DNA of 64,000 bases from Solea solea (Eukaryota; Chordata; Actinopteri; Pleuronectiformes; Soleidae), in NCBI RefSeq assembly GCF_958295425.1, contig NC_081134.1:3996054-4060053 (forward strand). Direction: 5' to 3'. The notes beneath the pieces were generated by a model. That model worked only from the letters and a program-made list of their open reading frames with translations. It ran no database searches and was not told where the DNA came from. Shown in pieces: positions 46,687 through 59,200 of the stretch. How positions within the stretch are numbered: position 1 is the stretch's first letter; each line of letters opens with the position of its first letter. Both the position numbers and the translations under genes were made by a program.

Positions 46687-49600
46687 ATGAGGCGAACGAG
46701 AGCATCGAGAAACAAAAGTCAGGGCGCAGAAGATAACGAGGAAAGTCGTTTAAAAACAGGTTTGTGCGCTGGTTGTGGCGATATGAGTTAGCTAGCTGTT
46801 GTCGGCGCTATATTATCTGGACTGAAACATGTCCGAACAGAAAACCGTTAAGGAAGCAAACTGAAGGAAATAAGCACGTTTGTTAATATAAGTCCTGTAC
46901 TATCTAGACTTAATACAAACTGTTAGGAAAGCATGTTAAAATCTGATAAAGTCATTACACAGTAATTTTATGTCGCATACCTGTTTTTTTCGATGTTAAT
47001 GTATTATAAACCAGCTGTGTAAAGTGGTTAAGCACATTTACTCTGCTCCCACTCCACTACTTTATCTTTATAACATTATCAGTTAATCAAGAGTTGACAT
47101 GACATATGCAGTGAGCTTTTAAAATTAGACAGCACTTCATTGTTCAGGATTAAAGCAGAGGTTATTGTGGGTTTCTTGTCACATGGCAAATGTGTATATT
47201 TTCTCATGTCATTTTTCAGCTTTCTCAAAGACTGATTTATTTCACATCTAATCTTTAATGAAATTGTTTTATTGAAATATCTACAAAAATCACGCGTAGG
47301 GCATATATTTCAGGCTCAAATGGGTCACATTGTCTTGTATTTCACAACCAAACAATATAGCAGATAGATTTTCTCTAATCATATTTTAATAGCCTGATAA
47401 CTTAATTAACACAGTGCATTTTACTCAAAAAAGTTACAAAAGGCACGAGGAATACATCACATAATGATTACAAAATCACATTTTAACCCGAAATAACTCA
47501 TACATTTCTTCTTAATCAAACAACTTATTGACAAATTATTCCAAGGGAAATACAGGAGGAGGTCCCTCAATCTGTTTTATTCTGTAGGGGCATCCTTATC
47601 CAAGAAAAAAAAGAAGAACCTCTGGTTTAAATTATGTTAATGCCTGGATGATTAAATGTAATTTGAACATTAAATAAATATTCTGAAAATATGCACATTT
47701 TTAGCTATAAATAAGTGTTATTTTCTGCAGCATTTGTTTAGTTGACTAGGTTTCCCCTAATGTTACTTAAGGGATAAGTGATTAGAACTTCACTGAATGT
47801 CAAAAATATAAACGTTTTTCTCCTTGTGATTAGTGTGGCAGTGGAAGGGTGATGAAGGGCAGTGGGAACCATATTCTCCTTCAGCGTGTGCTGTGTTGGA
47901 CTCGGCCGTCTCCTCAGGACAAACCTCCGTCACTCTGACCCTGGGCGGTGGTGTGGACTACGACGTCGACCTGAAGAAGATGGTCCAGATTAATCCTGTC
48001 ACTAAATACAAGAGGAATATTCGCTCTCAGACAGTGAAACCAGGTGTGTGTGTTAAAACTTATGACATATCTGTTTTGTCATCTTATTGTCTTGTGTTAT
48101 TAAATTATACGTGTACAGTGCCCGTGCAAAATCTGTTTTTGTGTGTTTTTTTTAGTAATTGTTGGTTTGGTGTGCTTAAGTGCTCATTTTTATTATTACA
48201 TAGCAAACGTTCAGTGAGTTTATTTGTGTATGGTAGAAGGCAAATACTGATACTGACATAATAGCATACAATAAATATGGAAAATTTAACTATATGGTTG
48301 CATAACAGTTGGTTGGTTGTCCCCGGGATGCAGAGCTAGAGTTCAATAGGGTGACAGCTGCAGGAAAGAAGCTTCCTCTGAACCTGCTGGTTCGGGTGCG
48401 GAGAGACCTGTAACACCTCTCGGAGGGGAATGGGGTGAACAGTCTGTAGTTGGGGCCACTGCATTCGTCATCTGCCTCAGCTTCACGGCGCCTTGTCTGC
48501 CGTGCAGCGTTTCTTGCCAGTCGAGCACTGTGTTTGCATTTGCCTCAGCTTCAGAGCGCCTTGTCTGCCGTGCAGCGTTACTTGCCAGGCGAGCACTGCG
48601 TTTGTCATCTGCCTCAGCTTGACGGAGCCTTGTCTCACTCACAGTGCTGTGTGAGTGAGAGGGTGAGAAAGCCAATGTGTGCTTCTTTTACCGATATCTT
48701 TTGCATTACTTATCCAAACAACGTCAAACTTGGCACTGCACTTTCACGTAACCGTAGCAAGACACTTGTCAAGGTTGAAATCAATCAGACCATCAGTTCG
48801 AGAGATGTGCGAATAACACACACAGACACACACAGACGTTCCTGGAATTTATAGATCGATAAATGTTAGATAAATGTTTGTGTTGTCTACAATTACACAA
48901 CCCATAGTAGCTGTAGTTGATGACATTATCTAAAGCTTTGTAGGTTTGTCTTTATATACCTTTTAACATTAAACCAGAAGTTAGTAAATTTGTTTTGAAA
49001 AGGCTTCTGCTGTTTTCCTTTTGTTCAGAAAGTTCGAATGAAGTTAGTGCCTCGAGTGCTTCCAATGAGACGGCAGCTCCAGTTAAAGAGGAGGACAAAG
49101 ATGGGGAGGAAGAGGAGAAACCTGCTGCTAAGAGGAAGAGAGGGCAAAGTAACCGTCAGACTGAAACTGAAAAAAAGCCCAAAGAGGAGATAAAAAGTGA
49201 AGGTAACATACCTCATACTTTCACACACCGAACAGTTATAATAATTATTGTGAGGATGCAGTTAGGGCTGCAATGATTATTAGATTCATCAATTTCCTAA
49301 ATCAATGAAGACATTTTTCATTTTTTTAAATGCGAGTAGGGTTCACCGAAAATTGCCAAAAGAGCCATTTTCGTAGACTTTAATCCCCGAAACAAAACTA
49401 CCGGAAGGATGACGCTTGCAAAAACTGCGGCCAGCACGCACCTGTCTATTCCCACTTAGAGTCCATCCAAGATCAGTTTGGAACAGCAATAAATCGGTTC
49501 CAACAAGATGTGAGTACACGGTGGAACAGCACCTATTAGATGCTGGGAAGTCTCTTTGCACAAAAGCGAAACTTGGCTGCATACAGCGCAGATAATGATA

Positions 49601-50583
49601 ATTTAGCGTGCTATAAACAAGTACTCGATTCATTGAGAAAAATTGATTGATTATGAAAATAATCACTAGTTCCAGCCCTAGAAGCAGTGACAAACATGGA
49701 GCTGTTTGACAGCAAACAAACGTCACTTTGCAGAAAGCTGATGTCCGATGATCTCATTCTTGTTTTGTTTGTGATCTCGTTGAGCAGAAGTTGTGAGGAC
49801 GGTGGTCATGAAGGGCAAAGCTCCAGTTGACCCTGAATGCAAAGCCAAACTTGGAAAGGTACAGTTTCCACACAAGATAAGAAACTTAGGAGTGACAACA
49901 GCTTTTTGCAAAGCCTTGCATTAGTTGTAGTTCTCAAGTAACTAACTAATGCTTTTCTCTTTCAGGCTCATGTTTACTGTGAAGGAAATGATGTTTATGA
50001 TGTCATGTTAAATCAGGTAAAATTATATAAATCAGTTTAAATAGATTCATAAAATAAAAGTTATTTTGGGAGAGTTTTCTGAAGCCAATACTTTTATTAT
50101 CCTATTTTATTTGACATCTTTTTTATTATTATTTCACAGACAAATCTGCAATTTAACAACAACAAATATTACCTGATCCAGCTTCTGGAAGATGACACCG
50201 CCAAGGTTTACAGTGTGTGGATGAGATGGGGCAGAGGTGAGTTCACATTGACCTGATGATTTTTTTTTTGCAAATCTGAAAAATGACAAATGTTCATATT
50301 CTCATGTGTGTTTTTGTCACCACGTGTGTTTTATGAAAGGTGCGATCCTCTATTGCTGGTCAGTCATGTAGTGTGGGATTCACGGCAAACCTCCCACTCT
50401 GAATGTTGTTTAGTGTGAAATTTACCTTCAGTGACTGTACTTGAATGGTGTCTCTCTTGTTTGATCAGTGGGCAAAGTGGGTCAAAACAGCCTTACCCCC
50501 TGTGGTGGAGATCTGCTGAAAGCCAAAAATTTCTTCACGAAAAAGTGAGCATCTCTCTATCTATATATATGTATGTATCTATC

Positions 50584-50629
<46 letters not shown>

Positions 50630-50634
50630 AGATA

Positions 50635-50719
<85 letters not shown>

Positions 50720-53700
50720 ACAGAGTATATTTATGTTTGGATAATCCAGATGTGTCACCTGTAAAATGGCTCAGAAAAACATGTTGGTTTTGCTGCAGGT
50801 TTCTGGACAAGACCAAGAATGAGTGGGAACAGCGGGCCAGTTTTGAGAAAGTCGCTGGAAAATATGACATGGTGTTTGTGGACTACAGCACAAAGGAAAA
50901 GGTATGTTTGAGAATTTGTACAGTACCGTTTCCCTATATCTTTGTGTTAGTCCAATTTTGAGAAATTCAGTGTAGTACTATTTTCGGACTAATGTATCAA
51001 ACACAATCATTATTTTCTTAGAGATAGAGAGATGTCATGTAAATCAGGGGTGTCAAACTCAAATGACCTGGGGGCCAATGAGCATCTAGTCTGGTCAAAG
51101 GGGGGCTGACATAGAGGAAAAAAAGTGGAAAAAAAACTATTTAGAAGACGGTGGTTAATATAATATATTCATTATGATTTTAGACAGAATTGCAAAGTAA
51201 AATTGCTTGTTTTGATATAAAATGATTCACAATAAAAACATATTTATGATGCACAAAAACAGAATTAAATTGAAAATTTTGCAAATAATGACGAGGATAA
51301 TTATGACAGCTTAAATATATGTAATTTCATGTTGAGTGTAATACATTTAATATAGCAATGATTACAACCGAATGTCTTATTACTATTATATAAAATATTG
51401 CCGGAAAATAAATTTAGTCTTATATTCTTTCTCTATTCCATCACCTCGCACAGTGGCCACATGTAATTGATTGGAGGGCCACATGTGGCCCCCGGGCCAC
51501 CAGTTTGACACATGTGATGTAAATGCACTGTGTGTTTGCGACAGGAGGAGGAGAAGGAGGAGGTGAGCACTGTGGCCAAAAAGGTCTCCAAGCTGGATGT
51601 GAAGGTCAAGTCTCTGCTAGAGCTCATCTGTGACCTTAAAGCTATGGAGGAGTGTGTGCTGGAGATGAAGTTTGATACTCGTAAAGCTCCTCTCGGTCAG
51701 TCTGTCACAATCTCAATCTCTAATAATGAGTGTTATACCATTTATATTTCAGTATATTATTGTTTGTATTATTGCGTATTATGTTATTTTTCTAATATGT
51801 CTCAATTACATGGCGCACCATTGACAAAATAATAAATTGTAAAATCATAAATCTGTATATTTCTCTGACCTGCAGGTAAACTGACTTCAGAGCAGATCCG
51901 TGCAGGCTACACTGCACTGAAGACAATTGAAGAGTGTTTGAAGAAGAAGGGCAGCAATCGTGAGCTGCTGGAGGCATGCAACCAGTTCTACACCCGCATC
52001 CCTCATGACTTTGGGTAAGGGTTGTGTCAGTGTACTTTTAAAGACAGGGTAGGCAACAAATTTGTGCCATACAAAGAAATCAACACTTGGAAAAAGTGAG
52101 AGGGAGACTTTGACCAATCCGAGTGTAGTTCAGAAAAATAGGCTGTTCTACAAAGCAGCTGCATGTACACATCAAGAGCTGGACAATAAACACAATAAAA
52201 CATGTGTCAGTGTTGCAGGAGCATTTCAGAATAAAACTTTTATTGGGGAAAATATAAGGAACACTAACGCTGTTAACAAAATAAAATTCAACATTTTCAT
52301 ACAGGTTGAAAACGCCCCCAATCATCCGAACAGAGGAAGAACTGAAGAAAAAAATTGCACTGTTGGAGGTAAAGGGATTTCACCTTCATTTACAAATCAT
52401 TTTGTTTCTATTTTAACACAAACATGTGTTAATATTCTGATCTAATATTCTATTCAGGCACTAAGTGACATTCAGATAGCAGTGAAAATGGTGCAGTCTA
52501 GCAGAGGAGGTGACGAAAATCCTATAGACAGACAGTACAGCTCCCTCCAGTGTCAACTGCAGCCTCTGGACTCCAGCAGCCATGAGTTCAAGGTCAGTGT
52601 GGTGTCAATAAAGTAGCAGTTTCATTCTGAAGTGAACTGATGGGCTTCATTTCCGTGTTTGTCATTTGAGAGAAAACTGTGTAAACTCAACTCCTCTGTT
52701 TGTTTTGAAGTTGATAGAGCAGTATCTGCAGTCCACTCATGCCCCCACCCATCAGGACTACACCATGAACGTCCTCGACATCTTCTCAGTGGACAGAGAA
52801 GGGGAGAGCAAGAACTTCCTCACAAAGTTACACAACAGGTACTAACACATGATAGACAGGCAGTTTGTATTTTTCCTCTGTTTGAACTTTGGGAACAGAA
52901 ATTATGTAACCGACTGGTTAAGTAGAATTCACTTTTCATTGTTGCTGCTTTTTGTTTTTAGTCACACTCCAACCTGTTTGCAGCTGTCCCGCTTTACTAG
53001 CACAAAATTGCTGTTATTTCAATTTATTTTAACATAAAACAAATCACTTCCTGTTTACAGTATGCTACTTGAAATTGGTGTGGAGCTGGCAGGCTCAGTG
53101 GTCACATTTTTTCTTTTTTAAATGTGACCACTATTTATTATTTAAAATTTTAGACACATCTGTTGTGACTTGCATCAGTTCCAACGTGCTTGTTTTTTGG
53201 GGTGCACCTGTGTCGCTCTGAGATGAAAATACATTTTGTGTGTGTGTATGTATAAGGACTCTGCTGTGGCACGGTTCCCGTCTGTCTAACTGGGTCGGAA
53301 TCCTCAGCCAGGGGCTCAGAGTGGCTCCACCTGAAGCTCCTGTCACTGGATACATGGTAGGATGGATGGATGGATGGAAGACAAACATACTTTTACTGTT
53401 TTTCACTCAATTTGTTTTCGTATTTGTCTCGAAATCTAGTCAAAATATGTAAAATGAGAACATGAAAGTAGAAGTTTGTAAAAACCTGCTTGACACTCGA
53501 CTTGGATGGATAATAAAGAGGCTAACAAATGCAACTTGTAGAACAGAACCTTCAAAAACTGTAATTTGGAACAAGACACACTTCAGTGTCTGAGGAATCA
53601 CAGCATTTTTTTACTGCAGTGTGAATAAATTCCCTGTTTGTTTTTCATCTAGTTTGGTAAAGGAATCTACTTTGCTGACATGTCATCAAAAAGCGCCAAC

Positions 53701-55399
53701 TACTGCTTCGCCAATCAGCATAATCATGTTGGACTGTTGCTGCTGTGTGAGGTGAGTTGAATAACATTAAAACATGACTGCAATAATTAATTGATTTTTA
53801 AAACAACTACTCAAAGTAATTGCCAGCTATTTTGATAATTGATTATAGGGATACTACAGGTTCTTAAATAGTGGTTGAATGAGTTATTGACACATAATGG
53901 CTTTCCTTACAGTTTCCGTCAGGGAGTGGGACACTCGCTCTCACTGAAAAGATTTTAGTCCCTTAACAAAAGACTCGCCTAATAAAAGCTGAGACTGCTT
54001 AAGTCTATGATATCTTAAGAATGTTTGCTGCTCAATATCATCGTTAGAAAGTGAACACTCACTCTCCCACACAGATGTCCACAGACATGATCATTGATTG
54101 TATGTCATATCGTGTGTTATTTTGTGATGTCTGGGTTTGTAATCCTTTGTTTTCAGATATATCCAAGTGACAAAAACTAACCACAACAACCAGAAGCTCC
54201 TGAGTTACTGCAAACTAAAAACACAGATTTTCCGTGGACTTTGATGTGGGGAGAGCGAGCGGTTTACAAACCTCAGTTTTTAGCAGGATAGGGCAACTTA
54301 ACGGCCAGGTGGAAGTGGTGAAAATATTATTTCGGTATCATGGATTTAAGTGGGCGTGAATTTTATTAATTGAGCCTTTTGTTAAGTGGCTAAAATCAGT
54401 TTTTTTTTCTGTCCCTGCCGACAGCCATGTTATCAATGAGAGCAAGTGACCAGGTCTCGGGCATGTCAGTGCTGATGATGTGTCAGTACCTCACACAACC
54501 ACACCTCAACTACTCCTTTTGGGAAACACATATAAACCTTTTCTGACATTTTATTAACTAAATAATTAATTTATTAAATAAGAACATAATTAAGAAATTG
54601 ATGCATAAAGAAAATGACTGTTCCCTATAGTATACCAACATGGTTTGAACATCACTTGATGAGCTTCAGCCAGATGCATGATTCAGTGTCCACTGTTTGG
54701 TTTCAGGTGGCATTAGGAGACTGTCACGAGCTGCTGGATGCTGACTACGCGGCGGATATTCTGCCTGCTGGGAAACACAGCACTAAGGGCCTGGGACAGA
54801 CCGGCCCTGACCCCAAAAACTCTGTCACACAGTTAGTCTCCTGTTCTTCTTCTTCTTCTTTTCCTTTTGGCTGCTCCCTTTAGGGGTCGCCACAGCGAAT
54901 CAACCTCCTCCATCTAACCCTGTTCTCTGTATCCCCCTCTCTCACACCAACTAACTTCATGTCCTCTTTCACTACATCCATAAACCTTCTCTTTGGTCTT
55001 CCTCTAGACCTCCTGCCTGGCAGTTCCAACCCCAGCATCCTTCTACCAATATACTCACTATTCCTCCTCTGTAAATGACCAAACCATCTCATTCTGGCCT
55101 CTCTGACCTTATCTCCAAAACATATAACATGTGCTGTTCCTCTGATTGTCATTTTAAATATCATAAACTGTACTGTTCAGTGTAAACTGTACAATGCGTT
55201 ACATGCAACAGTATGAGAATACATGTCTCTCATCCTCAGTAACGGTGTGACGGTACCGATGGGCCCTGGAGTGAAGACGAGAGTAAGGAATAACAGCGGT
55301 TACTCTCTCCTCTATAACGAGTTTGTTGTTTACAACCCTGCCCAGACTCGCATGAAATACCTGCTGCGGATCAAGTTCAACTACTCTTCACTGTGGTGA
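46687..55399 (+). CDS. parp2: Poly(ADP-ribose) polymerase 2 with N-terminal WWE domain
   Basis: Coding exons 46687-46759, 47834-48043, 49029-49202, 49788-49858, 49966-50016, 50140-50236, 50469-50544, 50799-50901, 51545-51695, 51876-52014, 52305-52368, 52458-52592, 52711-52838, 53257-53356, 53653-53751, 54707-54831, 55240-55399: 1956 nt, 651 aa. Order: basic start (1-24); WWE-like domain from exon 2 ([14 protein letters not shown], about 25-94); acidic/basic linker with AKRKRG; WGR domain (about 160-285; [30 protein letters not shown]); helical regulatory domain (about 290-405); ART catalytic domain to the end. The H-Y-E triad is H496 (LLWHGSR), Y530 (GKGIYFAD) and E626 (LYNEFVVY). By family knowledge it binds DNA breaks and makes ADP-ribose chains from NAD+ with HPF1. 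Human PARP2 (583 aa) lacks the WWE module; the difference is 68 residues. Confidence 0.95.
48110..48855 (-). mobile_element. Helitron-like element with nested insert, parp2 intron 2
   Basis: In minus orientation it starts TCTATAAATTCCAGGAACG (48855 leftwards, after A) and ends near 'tttgcacgggcactgtacacg' trimmed at 48110. It matches the 29332-29696 copy in both terminal regions and in 'aagccaatgtgtgcttctttt'. The CTAG end is degenerate (CACG). A retroelement-like stretch (about 48300-48460, 'aagaagcttcctctgaacct') and a minisatellite sit inside. The boundary is inferred. Confidence 0.45.
48469..48640. repeat. 68-bp minisatellite, 2.5 units
   Basis: Units start at 48469, 48537 and 48606 with 'cat(c/t)tgcctcagctt' and share 'ccttgtctgccgtgcagcgt'. 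The third unit is partial. Confidence 0.85.
49263..49682. mobile_element. MITE-like element in parp2 intron 3
   Basis: 'agggctgcaatgattatta' at the left and 'aataatcactagttccagccct' trimmed at the right are inverted relatives, as in the copies at 35790 and 37069. No coding capacity. Confidence 0.6.
50560..50720. repeat. (TA)n/(TG)n microsatellite in parp2 intron 7
   Basis: TA repeat with a short TG interruption, more than 130 bp in total. It starts about 15 bp after the exon 7 donor. Confidence 0.95.
51045..51516. mobile_element. hAT-type MITE with perfect 8-bp target duplication, parp2 intron 8
   Basis: Starts CAGGGGTGTCAAACT and ends AGTTTGACACATGTG. It is flanked by identical ATGTAAAT at 51037-51044 and 51517-51524. 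Terminal repeats and an 8-bp duplication are the hAT signature. The interior has the typical 'gggccacatgtggccc' and no transposase. Confidence 0.85.
54848..55168 (-). mobile_element. 5'-truncated non-LTR retrotransposon 3' end, parp2 intron 16
   Basis: A minus-strand frame reads [19 protein letters not shown], then [20 protein letters not shown] and [13 protein letters not shown]. This is the C-terminus of a LINE reverse transcriptase of the endonuclease-RT type common in fish. Only about 95 codons remain. It starts about 16 bp past the exon 16 donor. Confidence 0.75.
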
Positions 55400-56235
55400 G
55401 GTCTGACGTACACTGACATTTACAGGGGAATTTCCTCTCCATGAAACAATGAAGATGCATCACTCAGTCAGAAGCCGTTTAATTCTTGTTTTGGGGGGAT
55501 GGGATGTTAAATCTCAACACGCTGCTGGTGCCGAATGGATAACGGTAATGGTTGCTCTCTATGTGATAGAAAACCTTAAACAAATGGTTTAAGACCAATT
55601 AGGTGGCGAACAGAAAATTAATCAACTGTTTTGATAATTTGTTTCGAAAATGCATTTTTCTTGTCCATATCTGATGTTTTACTGAATATCTTTGATTGTA
55701 AATCTGTTGCCAATACAAAACAAGATACAAAAAATGATTTCTACTGTATGTGTCGCTGATATTTTTCACAGTTGTCTGACGTCACATGAGTGAACAGTAA
55801 AACAAAAACCAAAAAGCTTCCACTGTTTTCTGCTGAGGTTTGAAATATGCATCATGTAGCGCTCTTTTCTCTTGTGTTGCTTTATATATTTAAACATTCT
55901 CTTATTAATAAAACTTGAAATGCATGTTACACAAAACAGAAGGTACACGACGTTTTCCACAGTTTTTATGAGTGTGTCGTTAATGTTAAATAAAAACAAC
56001 TATTTTAGTGTTTGTTTCATTAATTGCTGGGTCACAGGGGTTTTGCCATCAAATTCTGTACATTTGTTTTACTAACATAACATTGAGGGCAATCAAAGAG
56101 TCTGTAAAAACACAGGTTTTCATCAAAACAGGATGCAGTTACATTATATACACAGTTTAATTATAGTTAAAGGCATTTTCAGTCTGGAAGGTGTGTGTGT
56201 GTTTGTAAACACATATATATGTTGTTTGTACAGTT
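55400..56235. other. Convergent parp2 / TMBIM-family 3' region
   Basis: The two stop codons are 836 bp apart. Plus-strand AATAAA-like signals occur near 55907 and 55986. A degenerate 'gattaat'-type repeat remnant lies at about 55590-55740. No gene seen. Confidence 0.5.
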
Positions 56236-59200
56236 TCACCTCCTCCCCAGTAGGTAGAGGAAGATGAGGACTATGTCGAGGTAGAGGGTGAGCGCTGCAT
56301 TGATGTATTCCTCAGGATCAAGGCGGAAGCTCATCATCCCCATCATGAGCTGACAGTCCACCATCAGAAACTGAAACGGACGGGACAGGAGAGGAGACGG
56401 TCAATCAATCACTCAATGTGTATATATATATATATTATGTGTATATATACTGTACATATAAAACACTTTACAAAACCCACAAAGTACCTAAAACAGTTAT
56501 AAAACCTACAATAAAATTAGAAAATGTACACTGAGATCAAAAGAAAAATGTCACAGCACTTCTACATATTTAAGGCCAATTCCCAATTAATAGATTTTAC
56601 ATTTAAAATGTGCTAGGTCAGTGGTAGTGAACATATCACAATAAGGAAATTTACAATGGCTCAATTGCATCATGCTTTAGCTTTAGGTCAAAGCGAATCA
56701 TCTTTCAAACGGAAGGTAGAGGGTTGAATTTCCTGCACTGCTAGTCTACATGCCAATGTGTCCTTGGGCATTTAATCCCACTTTAAAAGCATTTGAATGT
56801 GTATAAAAGGTGTGTGATAGAAAAAGAGCCCTGCATGTAGATCCACTTCATAAATTGGTATGAATGGGTGAATGGCAAAATTTATATAAATACCATGTTG
56901 CAGAAGTGATATTGAAGCATTTAAATTATTCAAATATTACAGCATTACATTTTCTTATGTAAATTATAATTGTTTACATCATTAAAGTAACAAATAATGT
57001 CGCCATTTCCAAAAGCCACTATGTTTTGCTGCAAACATTAATGCAGATATTGATTTGTCTAATATATGGCACTAATTCTATAATTAATTATAATTCATCT
57101 CTATATGTGGCCCTGTTATGGACTGGCAACCTGTCCAGGGTGCGACCCCGCCTTTTGTCCTATATGTCAGCTGAGATTGGCACTGCTATACAGTATGTCA
57201 TTTTGTTTCCTCCTACCAGTGAATACAGCAGTGCTCCCAGACATCCGTAGGCAACGTCAGCGATGAACGAGTAGCAGAAGGTGCAGAGGAATCCAAACAT
57301 GATCAGGTCCACAGCCAGGATCAGCAGAACGCCATTAAATATGGTGAAATCATAACGGGTCTGCGAGTAAAACAAAGACATTTGTGTTTCACTTCAAAGC
57401 ACTGCAACACAGACGCTCTTCCAAATCAAAGTGAAATGTTTTTTGTTTTTTTTTAAAGATCGTGACACATTGAAATCGAACCTGTGCTGAGAAAGCGATG
57501 ATTGCCAGAGTAATGACCAGCGTTGCTGCCATAGTGATGACCACAGCAATGGTGTTGTGGAAGGAGGCGATGGTTCCCACCATGTAAGAGAAGCTCAGTG
57601 TGACCACAACCTATTGGCACAAAATTCTGACTTTTAAATATCACAATGTCATTAAAAAAAATTATACATTTTCCTTTATGATTAATAAGTATTATTTTAG
57701 ATTTTAAATAATTACAAGTACAGTTGTTTTTCTTGTTTTCAAGCTGCTTTTCACATTATTATAAATTAGTAAATTACCCTGACAACATATAAACAGCTCT
57801 GTAGCAGTCACTCATTGCCAGATCATTTCTTTCTCTGTTTGCCTCGTGACCTCTGCTCTTTGTCTCTGCCCCTGGCAAACTCAACAGCCGTCTGACTTTG
57901 ACCTTGAGCCTGAGTTTGTTGCTAACCTCCCTGAAGTTCTTACCAGCCTGACTAGTCTCCTTGTCCTGTACATGAAAATACTGAAATGATTGATCTCTTA
58001 ACTGCCCCAAAACCAACCATTAAATGTCATTACCAACTGCCTTTCTGCCTTTCACCTCACCCTCACCTTCCACGTGTGTTGGAGAATCTATGAAGCCTTC
58101 AGTGAGCATCAACATTCAGAAGATGTTTAGTTTGTCCATTATGGTCTATAGTTATTTCATCTTCAATATTTTCTAATTTCAGTATTGATAATGGTAGCTC
58201 ATGAGTCACTCAGATGATGCATAACCACAAAAAAACATTAAATCACAACCCTAATACTCTTACTCACCAGTCCCACGAGGTTCCAGGGGTGACGGCGCCT
58301 GAAGGACTTGCAGAAGCTGAGCGCGATGGCGACCACAGCGAAGACGATGAAGGAGCTGAGATATGCCCACAGGTTAGTCTGCACCGCGTCTTTGACCACA
58401 CTGGAGAAGGTGAACACACACACCACGCTGAAGGTGAACAGCAGCTGCAGAGTCAGGATGCTGAACACCTGCGGGGAAACAAAACAACAAAACCCCTCCT
58501 TTTTACAAACCAGTATTGAAAACACACAAGTAGCAATGAGAGGATTGGGTGCCTTGCTCAGGGGAACCCCAGCCCTTGACCCTTTTGACATTTGAACTGG
58601 CTACCTTCTGGTTACGAGCCCAATTCCTTTCCTCTGTGCCATGACTGCTATAGAAGATTATTTCAAACCAGTGTTGTAATGTAACCAAATACAAATACTT
58701 TGTGACTGTACTTGAGTGCAAAATTCACATATCTCTACTTTACGGTTTTTTTTTTACTTTTACTCCACTACATTTCCTCTAACTCTTTGTTACTCATTGC
58801 TACCAAAAAAAATCAGAAGAAGAAGAGTTAGTATTATGGTCTATATTTATATAGAGCTTTTCAAGAAAGATTTCATACCCATTCACACGCTGCCAGTCTC
58901 AAGGACACATATAGACTAGCTGAGCCAGGAATTGAATCCACAGCCTTCCAGTTGAAAGACAACTCGCCCTACCACTGAGCCACCATGGCTCAAACCTTAC
59001 TCCTCACTTTTTTAATACTTTTACTTCAAAAACTTAAGTACATTTCATATCAGAAAATGACTTGTCATGTCATATACTTTGAGACTTTTACTTAAGTAAT
59101 ATTATAAAAAAAAGTGACTTCAACTGCTACCAAAAGTCATTTTCTGGTAAAATAAATATAAGCTAAAGCTTAAATATGATTTTTATTAATATCTGCAAAA

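Noticed and set aside
48343..48675. 110-codon minus-strand frame with repeated Arg/Ala blocks
   Set aside because: It is the translation of the 68-bp minisatellite and adjoining repeat inside an intron, not a gene.
50431..50961. 176-codon plus-strand open frame through parp2 exons 7-8
   Set aside because: It reads through a TA microsatellite (Tyr-Ile repeats) and is the intron-retained shadow of the real spliced exons.
58920..58990. tRNA-like sequence on the minus strand
   Set aside because: It has A- and B-box-like words but continues into a SINE body and tail; acceptor-stem pairing is not preserved.
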